Shown: positions 1-8,983 of the stretch, piece after piece
Layout: every line of letters starts with the position of its first letter
Position numbering within the stretch: position 1 is the first letter of the stretch
Source of the DNA: Actinomycetota bacterium
GTDB lineage: Bacteria > Actinomycetota > UBA4738 > HRBIN12
Reading direction: 5' to 3'
NCBI GenBank assembly: GCA_029858935.1
Contig: JAOUEA010000003.1
Coordinates: forward strand, 1-34,429
Length of the DNA stretch: 34,429 nt
The notes under the pieces: model-generated
Database searches by the model: none
What the model saw: the letters and a program-made list of their open reading frames with translations, nothing else
What the model was told of the DNA's origin: nothing
Program-made: the position numbers and the translations under genes

Positions 1-320
1 AACGCCACCTCCGGCCTTCGGGACGTTTCCGGGACAGCCGCGATCTTACCGGGTGGTGCCGGAAGTGGATCGAGTCAGGCGGCCACTTCGCCAGTCCTCA
101 GTGGCTCTGTAGCGGGCCAACGTGAGGGCGTTGACCATCACCGTCCAGCCGAGCACCTCGACCTGCTGACGGCGCCATCCCAGGCCGAGAGCCCGCCAAG
201 GAACTGCGTGTTCTCCAAGGACCGGTTGAGCGATCTCGGTGTCCACCGATGCCCATTCCTTGAGCGAAGGGAGGGAAGACGTGGTATGACGAACGTGAAC
301 ATCCCTCAGGGGGTGGGATA

Positions 321-2474
321 GTGCTCGCTCTTGTCCGACGCGCTGCTCGCCGTCGACCGAGCGGGGAGCAGTCTCAAGTGCCGGGCCTCGCCGGGCCGGT
401 GGGATGGGCGCTCGTCGCGCTGGCGGCTCTCCTTTCGGCTTCAGCGCTCGGGATCGCCGCGACGGATCCACCTCCCGCGATCCCGGTCGCCGTCGAACTG
501 GAGGCCGAGGTGTCGCTCCTGTTCGTCGTCGCCATCGTCGTGATATCCATGGCGTTTTCAGTCGTCGGAGCGGTGATCCTCTCGAAGCGCCCGGACAACA
601 GCCTGGGATGGGTGTTCGTCCTCGGCGGCGCACTGATCGCGTTGGACGCGTTCGTGACCGGCTACGGCTACCGGGCCCTCGCCGCAGATCCCGGTTCGTT
701 GCCCGCCGGGCGTGCCGCGGCCTGGTTGGGCGACGTCGTGTCTCTCGTCGGATTCGCGTTCCTCACGGTCTTCCTGTTCCTGCTCTTCCCCGAGGGCCGA
801 CTTCGAGCCCGCGCCGAGCGGCGGACCGCGCTCGCTGCGGTCGTCGCGATCGGCCTCACGATGCTCGCAGCGATCGTGGAGCCGACCCTCGAGGGGTATC
901 TGGGCCAAGAGGCGATGCTCCCGCTTGCGAGCTCCGCCGTCTATGCGACCCTGTACGTGGCCGGATACGTGATGGTGGTAGGGGCGTTCATCGCGTCGAT
1001 CGTGCTTCTCATCCGTAGGCGTCGTAGGGCCGTCGGGCGCGAGCGTGACCAGCTCCGGATCCTCGTTTGGGCCGCGGTCGTCGCCATGGTCATGTTGACA
1101 CCGGTGCTGGTCCTTCCGGAAACAGCGCTGGGAGGGAACACCGCGTTCTTCTTCGCTGCCCCCGCGATCGGGCTCCCGCTGATACCGATCTCCGTCGGAG
1201 TAGCGATACTCCGTCACGGTTTGCTGGACATCGATCTGGTAGTCCGACGGACGGTCGTGGTCGCCGTGCTGGGGGGGTTCGTCATCGTCGTCTACGTCGG
1301 TGTGGTGGTCGGAGTGGGCGTGCTGGTCGGCAGCTCCGGCAACGCGGTCTTGTCAGCGATCGCCGCCGCGGCCGTCGCACTCGCGTTCCAGCCCGTGCGC
1401 CGATGGGCCCAACGCCTGGCCAACCGATTCGTCTATGGGAAACGCGCCACGCCGTACGAGGTCCTTCACGAGTTCTCGGAGCGTGTTGCGGGCTCGTACG
1501 GGACCGAGGACGTGCTCCCTCGGATGGCGGCGATCCTCGCCGAGGGGACGGGCGCCGAGCGCGCCCAGGTGTGGCTGACGACCGGCTCCGAGCTCCGACC
1601 GACCGCGGCCTGGCCCGAAGGAGCGGAGCGATCCAGGCTCGTTTCCGCCCCTGGCGGCACGCTGCCAGACATCGCTGACGTGACTTTCGCGGTGCCCGTG
1701 CAAGACGGGATGGAGATGCTGGGCGCGCTCTCGGTGACGAAGAGGGCGTCGGAACCGGTGACCCCGACCGAGGAGAAACTCGTGGCCGATCTGGCCCTTC
1801 AAGCGGGCCTGGTGCTTCGGAACGTGAGACTGGTCGAGGATCTCCGCGCCTCCCGGGGCAGGCTCGTAGCGGCCCAGGATGAGGAGCGACGCAAGATCGA
1901 GCGGGATATCCACGACGGCGCGCAGCAGCAACTCGTCGCCCTTCAGGTCAAGCAGCGGCTCGCGGAGCAGCTCGTCGACCGGGACCTCAACAAGGCGAAG
2001 GAGCTGCTGGGACAGCTGCAGGGCGAGACCGCCCAGGCGCTGGAGGATCTGCGGGCGTTGGCGCATGGCATCTACCCACCCCTCCTTGCCGACCAGGGGC
2101 TCGTCGCGGCGCTCGAATCGCAATCCAGGCGGGCGGCTCTCCCCGTGACCGTCCGCGCGAACGGAGTGATCCGCTACTCGCCCGAGGTGGAGGCCACCGT
2201 CTACTTCTGCGTCTTGGAGGCGCTGCAGAACGCGACGAAGTACTCGCGAAGCAGGTCCGTGGAGATCACGCTCGAGGACTTGGACGGCGTACTCGGGTTC
2301 GACGTCGTGGACGATGGAGCAGGGTTCGACCCCGGATCCACCGCACGAGGGTCCGGTCTCCAGAACATGGTGGACCGACTCGAGGCGCTCGGAGGGACGC
2401 TTGCGATCCGATCCTCGCCGGGGGCGGGAACGAGCCTCTCCGGGAAGATCCCGGTCCAGGCGACGGGCTCGTGA
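321..2474 (+). CDS. Membrane sensor histidine kinase, NarL/LiaS-type (HisKA_3 + HATPase_c) with N-terminal TM region and GAF-like segment
   Basis: 717-aa ORF, GTG start behind a G-rich SD-like stretch; multiple hydrophobic segments; 'DEERRKIERDIHDGAQQQLVALQ' phospho-acceptor motif and 'DDGAGFDPGSTARGSGLQNMVDRLEALGG' ATPase motifs. Confidence 0.9.
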   Translation: MLALVRRAARRRPSGEQSQVPGLAGPVGWALVALAALLSASALGIAATDPPPAIPVAVELEAEVSLLFVVAIVVISMAFSVVGAVILSKRPDNSLGWVFVLGGALIALDAFVTGYGYRALAADPGSLPAGRAAAWLGDVVSLVGFAFLTVFLFLLFPEGRLRARAERRTALAAVVAIGLTMLAAIVEPTLEGYLGQEAMLPLASSAVYATLYVAGYVMVVGAFIASIVLLIRRRRRAVGRERDQLRILVWAAVVAMVMLTPVLVLPETALGGNTAFFFAAPAIGLPLIPISVGVAILRHGLLDIDLVVRRTVVVAVLGGFVIVVYVGVVVGVGVLVGSSGNAVLSAIAAAAVALAFQPVRRWAQRLANRFVYGKRATPYEVLHEFSERVAGSYGTEDVLPRMAAILAEGTGAERAQVWLTTGSELRPTAAWPEGAERSRLVSAPGGTLPDIADVTFAVPVQDGMEMLGALSVTKRASEPVTPTEEKLVADLALQAGLVLRNVRLVEDLRASRGRLVAAQDEERRKIERDIHDGAQQQLVALQVKQRLAEQLVDRDLNKAKELLGQLQGETAQALEDLRALAHGIYPPLLADQGLVAALESQSRRAALPVTVRANGVIRYSPEVEATVYFCVLEALQNATKYSRSRSVEITLEDLDGVLGFDVVDDGAGFDPGSTARGSGLQNMVDRLEALGGTLAIRSSPGAGTSLSGKIPVQATGS

Positions 2475-2757
2475 CTGTCCGGTTGGCGTCACGCCGGCGC
2501 CGGCGAAACGGATCACGCTGCGATTCCGAATAGCATGCGAGCGATCCCTATCCGGGAGCGTGAACTCTTCCGAGCCCTTGCACCTATGGACGACGCAGCC
2601 CCGGCTCTCCGGCGCCTGTCGGAAGCGAAAGTGCCTCTCGTCGAGTTGATAGGCCATTGTCATCACCTCCTCTCGTCATGGCCTTTGATAAGAACGATAT
2701 GAGCGAGACCCTTCGGCGATGAAGGGCGTGGCCCTCAAGAGACCGTCTAAACCGCTG

Positions 2758-3491
2758 CTATGCAGTAGAAGCCAGGATGGGGCCGCCCCGCGCTCGAGGA
2801 TCTCCTCGGTGATGCCGTCGCGGATCTCCTCGATGTCGACCTCCGGGATCACGCTGATGCCCGACTTGTTGTGGGCGGTCCTGAGACGAACAACCAGGAG
2901 CCCGCCGCGGGCCCGTCGTGACCTTCGCCCGTCGTTCGGAGGCGCTTGTCCGCGACCACAACACGCTGCCGCAGGTTGATCGGGATCCGTCGATCCGCCA
3001 CGGGACGTAGTGGCAGAGCAATCCTCCGTCCGGCGTCCTGGCGCGCTCCTCCAACTCCGCTACACGGTCTCGAGGCTTGGTGGCCGGCGCGACGGGGACA
3101 TCAGGTCTTCCCAAGACCAGCCGGCGTACGGCGTTGTCAGCCGCTCGAGGTCCTCCGCGAACCAGGGCTCGCCATCGGACGACGCCGCGTCCCGGGTCGG
3201 ATCCAGCAGGCGGAGGGTCACAGGGGCGACGACTTGTCCCTTCGGAAGGGCGCGCGACAACGCGAGTGGCACATTCCCGAAGCCGGCTTCCTCACTGTCC
3301 CCATAGAGGTTGAAGAACAGCACCTCGACGGCCCGGGTGAGTATCCACCGATGCGAGGGTGGAACGAGTTCGATGAGGGGAGACCTTTCGCGGCGCGACG
3401 CTCGCTCCTTACAGCGACTCGGACGGCCGGCTACTTCACGGCGCCCAGGGGAGATCCGAGGAAGGCTGACACGCCGGTACCAATACCGCAC
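2758..3491 (-). pseudogene. Candidate frameshifted protein-coding remnant, family unknown
   Basis: Protein-like segments fall in different minus-strand frames: 'RAVEVLFFNLYGDSEEAGFGNVPLALSRALPKGQVVAPVTLRLLDP...EPWFAEDLERLTTPYAGWSWEDLMSPSR' then 'ATKPRDRVAELEERARTPDGGLLCHYVPWR' then 'RLRTAHNKSGISVIPEVDIEEIRDGITEEILERG'. Confidence 0.35.
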
Positions 3492-3729
3492 TCAGGTAGC
3501 AGATGGTTGCGATCCGTTGCAGACAGAGCGGGTCGGCGAGCGTTACCAGATGGCCAGATTTCGTTACCGGCGGGATATGGACGAGCCCATGGCCAGGGCG
3601 GTTGGGGATTTCTACCGCCCCGAGCTGGCCGGGCTCGAGCCGGTCCAGAGCTGGCAGCCATCGTCGCCGAGCCCGAATCGGCGGTTGCAGTGTCGCGACT
3701 GGGTGGGCGCAGGAACGGCAGGGAGCGGA

Positions 3730-5220
3730 TCAGGGAGCCGTGGTGCCCCGCTCCGCTTCCTGAGCGCGGATCGCGTCGAGGTCGCACCGGCGAGCGAGTC
3801 CCGCGAGGGCACGAGCCATGCGGTGGTTCCCGCGGAACCGATCGGCATGCCGGTCGAGGAACGCCCAGTAGCCGGCCGTGAACGGACATGCCAGATCACC
3901 GACGCGGACCGCCGGGTCGTACGGGCATCGGCCGCAGTGATCGGACATGCGGTCGATGTATGCGCCGCCGCTCACGTAGGGCTTGGTCGCCATCTCGCCG
4001 CCGTCGGCCCACTGGCTCATGCCGATCACGTTGGGCAGCATCACCCAGTCGTACCCGTCGACGAACGAGCGCTGGAACCACGAGGACAACGCCGCCGGAT
4101 CGATGCCCCGTTGCAGGGCGTAGTTGCCCAACACCATGAGTCGGGGGATGTGGTGGGTCCAACCCCGTTCACGCACGTCGCGCAGGGTCGCCCGCAGGCA
4201 CTCGGCTCGGACCTCGCCGTCGGCATCGAGGGAGTCGAGCCAGACGGGCAGGGCCTCGCGCGCATCAAGCGCGTTCCGCGAGCGGTACCCCTCGCCGAAC
4301 GTCCGATACAGGCCCCACACATACTCGCGCCACCCGAGCACCTGGCGCACGAAGCCTTCGGCGCTGGCGATCGGCGCGGCCCCCGATCGGTAGGCCAGCT
4401 CGGCCTCGCGGACGACTTCCAGCGGATGCAACAGACCCAGGTTCATGGGTGCCGAGAGCAGCGAATGCGCCATCACCGTGTCGGCGCCGAGCATCGCGTC
4501 CTCGTGCGGGCCGAACGCCGGGAGCCGGTCGCGCACGAACGTCTCGAGTGCGGCTAACCCCTCGGCCCGCGTCGCTGCCCACCACCGGGGGCCGTCCTCA
4601 CCCACCGTTCCGATCGTGCCCTCGGACGTCCATCGGTCGATGTCCTCGCGCACCTCGGCATCGATGTCGTCCTCGGTCGGCAGGTGCGGCGGCGCCACGC
4701 CGAGCGTCTCCGCCCCGCGCGGTGGCGGTTCCCGGTTGCCGGCATCGAAGTTCCAACGTCCGCCCGCCGGTTCGCCGTCAGGTTCGAGCAGCACGCCGAG
4801 CCGACGGCGCTGCCAGCGATAGAAGTCCTCGAGCAGCAACCTACGCTCACCCCGCCCGTCGACCCACTCGGCGAACCCTTCGCGCGAGGTGGCGAACCCT
4901 GGGTGCGGCTCGATCGTCGCGAGGCCCAGCGTGCGCACGAAGGCCCGAGCCGTGTGCGACGTGGGCTCGCAGACCGAGATGTCGCGGGCCGCGATGCCCG
5001 TTTCGGCCAGGCCCGCGCGATACCCGCCTGCCCGAACCGAGATCGCGCGATCGCCGAGCTCGGCCGTGCGGTGTCGCATCGCCGAGAGCAGGAGGTGCAG
5101 CTTCTGGCGGTGCCAGCGCTGCCGTCTGATCGCTGCGAGCGATTCGATCACGATCACCGGCTCATCGTCGCCGGGCAGGAACCAGGGCCCGAGCTGAGCG
5201 CCGAACAGCCAGCGGGTCAT
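3730..5220 (-). CDS. phrB: Cryptochrome/photolyase family protein, FeS-BCP / prokaryotic (6-4) photolyase (PhrB-like)
   Basis: 'MTRWLFGAQLGPWF...' start with upstream GAGGGAG; C-terminal 'KPYVSGGAYIDRMSDHCGRCPYDPAVRVGDLACPFTAGYWAFLDRH'; four Cys with spacing 88-3-13. Confidence 0.92.
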   Translation of the reverse strand: MTRWLFGAQLGPWFLPGDDEPVIVIESLAAIRRQRWHRQKLHLLLSAMRHRTAELGDRAISVRAGGYRAGLAETGIAARDISVCEPTSHTARAFVRTLGLATIEPHPGFATSREGFAEWVDGRGERRLLLEDFYRWQRRRLGVLLEPDGEPAGGRWNFDAGNREPPPRGAETLGVAPPHLPTEDDIDAEVREDIDRWTSEGTIGTVGEDGPRWWAATRAEGLAALETFVRDRLPAFGPHEDAMLGADTVMAHSLLSAPMNLGLLHPLEVVREAELAYRSGAAPIASAEGFVRQVLGWREYVWGLYRTFGEGYRSRNALDAREALPVWLDSLDADGEVRAECLRATLRDVRERGWTHHIPRLMVLGNYALQRGIDPAALSSWFQRSFVDGYDWVMLPNVIGMSQWADGGEMATKPYVSGGAYIDRMSDHCGRCPYDPAVRVGDLACPFTAGYWAFLDRHADRFRGNHRMARALAGLARRCDLDAIRAQEAERGTTAP

Positions 5221-5364
5221 GCACGAACTCCCTCGGGCGGCGGACGCCGCGAGCCGCCAGCGTAGCGACCCGGACGCTCGCGGCGGAGCAGCCCGACGAG
5301 ATGCGTAGGTCCCGCCGGCTCGTTGGGCACCCCCGCTCCTAGCGTGGAGGAAGGAGGAGATCTC

Positions 5365-7116
5365 ATGGCTGCACCCTTGCGAACCCGCGCGACCAACGTG
5401 TTGGTGATCGGCTCGGGCGGCGCCGGGATGCGCGCCGCGATCGCGGCCACCCAAGCCGGCGCCGATGTCATCATGCTCGGCAAGCGCGAGCGCCACGATG
5501 CCCACACCGTGCTGGCTGCCGGGGGCATCAACGCCGCGCTCGGCACACGCGATGCGGAGGACTCCTGGCAGCAGCACTTCGCCGATACCCTGCGCGACGC
5601 CTACCACCTGGCCGATCCGGAGATGGTCGAGATCTTGGCCACCGAGGCACCGGCGGCGGTGCTGGAGCTCGCCGAGTGGGGGTGCGCATTCGCGCGCACT
5701 CCCGACGGTCGCCTCGACCAACGGTTCTTCGGCGCACACAGCTACCGCCGCACGTGCTACGCAGGCGACTACACGGGTCGGGCGATCGTGCGCACGCTCG
5801 GGTCCGTGGTCACCGACCTGGGCATCACGTTCGTGCCGGGGCAGTATGTGTCGAGGCTGTTGGTCGGCGACGACACGTGCTTCGGGGCGTTCGCGTTCGA
5901 CCTCGTGACGGGCGAGCGCACGGCGTTCCTCGCCGATGCGGTGGTGCTGGCCACTGGCGGCCACACCCGTATCTGGCGCAGATCGTCATCGCGACGCGAC
6001 GAGAACTACGGGGAAGGGATGGCGCTCGCCCTGCTCGCCGGCTGCCGCCTGTCCGACATGGAGCTCGTGCAGTTCCACCCGACCGGCATGGTGGCGCCCG
6101 AGGACGTCGCGGGCATCCTCGTCACCGAAGCCGTGCGCGGTGAGGGCGGGATCCTGCGCAACGCGAACGGGGAGCGCTACATGGAGCGCTACGACCCGGT
6201 ACGTCTCGAGCTGTCGACCCGGGACCGGGTCGCCCTCGCGAACTACACAGAGATCCTCCAGGGCCGCGGGGGGCCGCACGGCGGTGTGTTCCTCGACGTG
6301 TCGCATCTCGATCGGTCGGCGATCCTCGAGAAGCTTCCTCGCATGTACCGGCAGTTCATCGAGCACCAGATGCTCGACATCTCGAAGGAGCCGATGGAGG
6401 TCGCCCCGACCGCGCACTACTCCATGGGCGGGGTCGTGGTCGAGCCCGGGACAGCTGCGACCGACGTCGACGGGCTCTACGCGGCAGGTGAGGTGACCTC
6501 GGGCCTGCACGGGGCGAACCGGCTCGGTGGCAACTCGCTCGCCGAGACGCTGGTCTTCGGACGGCGCGCCGGCGAGCACGCGGCGGCGCGAGCCGCGTCC
6601 ACAGACATCTCGCTGCGCCCGCGTGCGGTGATCGCCGCGGCTGCCGATGAGCTCGAGGTGCTCGTCCGTCCCGGCCACGAGCTCGCCCGGCCGATGCAGC
6701 GTGCCGTGCGCGACCTCTTGTGGGAGACCTGCGGCGTGGTCCGCGACGAGCAGGGGCTGCGCCGGGCACTCGATGGCCTGCGCGACCTGAGCGACTCGCT
6801 CGGCGACGTCGACGTGAGTCCGACCGAGGAAGGGTGGGGCGACCTCGGTCATCTGCTCGACCTGCGGTCCGCGCTGCTCACCGGTGAGGCGACCGTGGTG
6901 GGCGCGCTCGCCCGCCGGGAGAGCCGCGGGGCACACAATCGTGCCGATTTCCCCGCGCTCGACCTGGGGGGCCTCGTGCACCATCGCGTGCGGCTCGACC
7001 CCGCGACTCGCGGGCTCGTCGCCTCGACCGATCCGGTGCCGTCGATCCGAGACGAGCTGGCAGCCTGGATCGAGCATGGATCCGTCGACGTCGGGAGCGA
7101 TCGCTTGCTCGAATGA
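5365..7116 (+). CDS. FAD-binding protein, succinate dehydrogenase/fumarate reductase flavoprotein-like
   Basis: ATG preceded by GGAAGGAGG; Rossmann 'VLVIGSGGAGMRAAIAA', 'DAHTVLAAGGINAAL', 'HPTGMVAPEDVAGILVTEAVRGEGGIL', 'HGANRLGGNSLAETLVFGRRAG', 'ESRGAHNRADFP'. Confidence 0.9.
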   Translation: MAAPLRTRATNVLVIGSGGAGMRAAIAATQAGADVIMLGKRERHDAHTVLAAGGINAALGTRDAEDSWQQHFADTLRDAYHLADPEMVEILATEAPAAVLELAEWGCAFARTPDGRLDQRFFGAHSYRRTCYAGDYTGRAIVRTLGSVVTDLGITFVPGQYVSRLLVGDDTCFGAFAFDLVTGERTAFLADAVVLATGGHTRIWRRSSSRRDENYGEGMALALLAGCRLSDMELVQFHPTGMVAPEDVAGILVTEAVRGEGGILRNANGERYMERYDPVRLELSTRDRVALANYTEILQGRGGPHGGVFLDVSHLDRSAILEKLPRMYRQFIEHQMLDISKEPMEVAPTAHYSMGGVVVEPGTAATDVDGLYAAGEVTSGLHGANRLGGNSLAETLVFGRRAGEHAAARAASTDISLRPRAVIAAAADELEVLVRPGHELARPMQRAVRDLLWETCGVVRDEQGLRRALDGLRDLSDSLGDVDVSPTEEGWGDLGHLLDLRSALLTGEATVVGALARRESRGAHNRADFPALDLGGLVHHRVRLDPATRGLVASTDPVPSIRDELAAWIEHGSVDVGSDRLLE

Positions 7117-7160
7117 GCGGCACCCCGCGCCGCGGGGATGGAGCTAGCGGCTCGACGCGT

Positions 7161-7883
7161 TCAGGAGTCGTCCGCGAACGCGGTGGACGCCACCGAGGTC
7201 TCTCCGGCCTCGATGGCGCGAACGATGCGCGCGGCGACCACTCCGGGCGCGAGTCCCTCGGGGAGAGCGGGCGCGGTGCCGAGGAAGGGTCGGGAGGCCA
7301 GGCCCGTCTCCGTGTGAGGGGGTCTCGCGTCGATGACCCGCACCCCCGCCCGGCGCAGCTCCCTCGCGAGTGCTTCATCGGCCGCGGTCATGGCGGCCTT
7401 CGTGGCTGCGTACACGGCCATGCCGGGCATCGGCCGCTCGGCTACGACCGCGGACAGCTGCAGCACGAACCCCTTGCTTGCCTCCAGCAGCGGCAGCACG
7501 CCCCGGACCAGCCACAAGGGGCCCATGGCGTTCGTCAGGAAGAGCTCCTCGATCGTGTCGTCGTCGTGCTCGGCGAGGGAACCGAATGCCACGATGCCGG
7601 CCGCGTTCACGAGGCCATCGAGCCGGCCGAACGACTCGACTGCGGCCTCTGCGATGCGCGCGCCGCACTGGGGGTCGCGGATGTCCGCCTGCACGATCGG
7701 CGCGTCGGCGAGGCCCACCGCTCGCAGACGGGCCACGTCTCGCCCGGCCAGCAGCGGTCGGGCTCCCTTCGCCGCCACGGCATGCGTGATCGCGCTGCCG
7801 AGGCCGCCGGACGCACCGAGCACGGCGACGACGGCGCCGTCCAGCGTTCGAGATGATGCCGATGTCGAGCCGCTGGGTGGCAT
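7161..7883 (-). CDS. SDR family NAD(P)-dependent oxidoreductase
   Basis: 'VAVLGASGGLGSAIT', 'GLVNAAGIV', 'YAATKAA' motifs; GGAGGATCC SD upstream of ATG. Confidence 0.88.
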   Translation of the reverse strand: MPPSGSTSASSRTLDGAVVAVLGASGGLGSAITHAVAAKGARPLLAGRDVARLRAVGLADAPIVQADIRDPQCGARIAEAAVESFGRLDGLVNAAGIVAFGSLAEHDDDTIEELFLTNAMGPLWLVRGVLPLLEASKGFVLQLSAVVAERPMPGMAVYAATKAAMTAADEALARELRRAGVRVIDARPPHTETGLASRPFLGTAPALPEGLAPGVVAARIVRAIEAGETSVASTAFADDS

Positions 7884-8007
7884 GGATCCTCCGCGTATCC
7901 CCGGTCACGCACGCATTCGGTGACGATGTCCCGGTGGACGCCTCGCCCCCGCCGGTGCATGGCTTCGCCGGTGAGGCCCACGGCCTCGTCAGGCTACCGT
8001 CACCGGC

Positions 8008-8385
8008 ATGCGCACGCGGATCGAGGCCAGGGGTCCCGCCGACTCTCAGGCGATGTGGGCCGCCTACTCACACACGTCGCGGTGGCGAACCTGGGCACCA
8101 CAGGTGCGGCGAGTCGATCCCGAGGGTCCGCTCGTGACCGGCATGCGCGGGGTGGTGCACGGGCCCCTGTGGTCCAACGCCAGGTTCGAGGTGACCTCCG
8201 TCGATGCGTCGGCAGGGCGTTGGACCTGGCGCGTGCGGGCGGGGCCCGTGCGGCTCACGATCGACCACGAGGTGGCCGACGGCGTCGCCGCGGTGGCGAT
8301 CGACGGCCCGGCGCCCGTCGTGCTCGCGTACGCCCCGATGGCGCGGCTGGCACTCGAACGACTGGTGCGCTCGGCCCACGGCTGA
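8008..8385 (+). CDS. SRPBCC-superfamily (polyketide cyclase/dehydrase-like) small protein
   Basis: 125 aa; 'ADSQAMWAAYSHTSRWRTWAPQVRRVDPEGPLVTGMRGVVHG' N-terminus resembles START/SRPBCC proteins; TACCGT-7-ATG start context. Confidence 0.65.
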   Translation: MRTRIEARGPADSQAMWAAYSHTSRWRTWAPQVRRVDPEGPLVTGMRGVVHGPLWSNARFEVTSVDASAGRWTWRVRAGPVRLTIDHEVADGVAAVAIDGPAPVVLAYAPMARLALERLVRSAHG

Positions 8386-8396
8386 CGGCTCGACAG

Positions 8397-8430
8397 CGGA
8401 GGCCCCGACCCCGCTCGGTCGGGGCCTCCG
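8397..8430. terminator. Rho-independent-like hairpin (probably bidirectional)
   Basis: 14-bp perfect inverted repeat CGGAGGCCCCGACC-CGCTC-region-GGTCGGGGCCTCCG between SRPBCC stop (8385) and the 3' end of the minus-strand tRNA-Asp (8440); no clear U tract. Confidence 0.7.
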
Positions 8431-8439
8431 TGGCTCCTG

Positions 8440-8515
8440 CGCGCCCGACGGGCTTCGATCCCGCGATCTCCGCCTTGACAGGGCGGTGAGGACGGCCGGA
8501 CTCCTCTACGGGCGC
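8440..8515 (-). tRNA. tRNA-Asp (GTC), atypical A54
   Basis: Folds by hand: acceptor GCGCCCG/CGGGCGC, TA, D-arm GAGG..CCTC, anticodon arm CCGCC-CTGTCAA-GGCGG, T arm GCGGG-ATCGAAG-CCCGT, discriminator G; no encoded CCA. Confidence 0.85.
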
Positions 8516-8571
8516 ACGTGGTGTTCCTGTTGTCATGGCGCCGCGCGTCGAGTACTCGACGTTCGGAACCG

Positions 8572-8644
8572 TGCCCCCAACGGGATTCGAACCCGTGCTT
8601 CCGCCTTGAAAGGGCGGCGTCCTAGGCCGCTAGACGATGGGGGC
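8572..8644 (-). tRNA. tRNA-Glu (TTC)
   Basis: Acceptor GCCCCCA/TGGGGGC, anticodon arm CCGCC-CTTTCAA-GGCGG, T arm ACGGG-TTCGAAT-CCCGT; no encoded CCA. Confidence 0.95.
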
Positions 8645-8818
8645 GAAGGTGCTCCTCCAGCAGGGTAGCGGCCCCGAGGGCAGCCGACAGAGTATAGCCA
8701 CGGCCTCGAGCCTGGCCACGGCGTGGCGCGACGCCTCGCTGGTGGCACGGCCGCGTGACGATGAGATCGACACACAGACGCTCAACTCGAACGGCGCCCG
8801 CGCCGAACACTTCCTGTG

Positions 8819-8983
8819 ATGAGGCTCGTGCTGGAGTGGCTCGGTCTGGTGCGCCCCGATCCGGCTCGCAAAGAGCCGGTGGCGGTGCCCGCCTGGGCCC
8901 CCTACGCCGTCGCAGCGGTCATCGCCCTGACGGCGACGGGCTCGGTGGCGCTCCTGCGCCTCATCCTCGGCGCACGCGCCTGA
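8819..8983 (+). CDS. Small single-TM membrane protein (54 aa), hypothetical
   Basis: MRLVLEWLGLVRPDPARKEPVAVPAWAPYAVAAVIALTATGSVALLRLILGARA*; one hydrophobic helix; not in supplied ORF list; no obvious SD. Confidence 0.45.
   Translation: MRLVLEWLGLVRPDPARKEPVAVPAWAPYAVAAVIALTATGSVALLRLILGARA

Noticed and set aside
46-300. Minus-strand fragment '...KEWASVDTEIAQPVLGEHAVPWRALGLGWRRQQVEVLGWTVMVNALTLARYRATEDW' as a transposase remnant
   Set aside because: Protein-like but I cannot assign it to an IS family; no inverted repeats or target-site duplication seen. A BLASTX search would be decisive.
2491-2504. CGCCGGCGCCGGCG palindrome after the histidine kinase
   Set aside because: Could be a terminator stem but is simple GC repeat with no loop geometry or U tract; insufficient support.
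3539-3570. Direct repeats CGTTACC and CCAGAT
   Set aside because: Short, only two copies each, in a low-information region; not distinguishable from chance.
3310-4557. 415-aa plus-strand ORF overlapping photolyase
   Set aside because: Antisense to a well-supported photolyase over most of its length; no recognisable domains.
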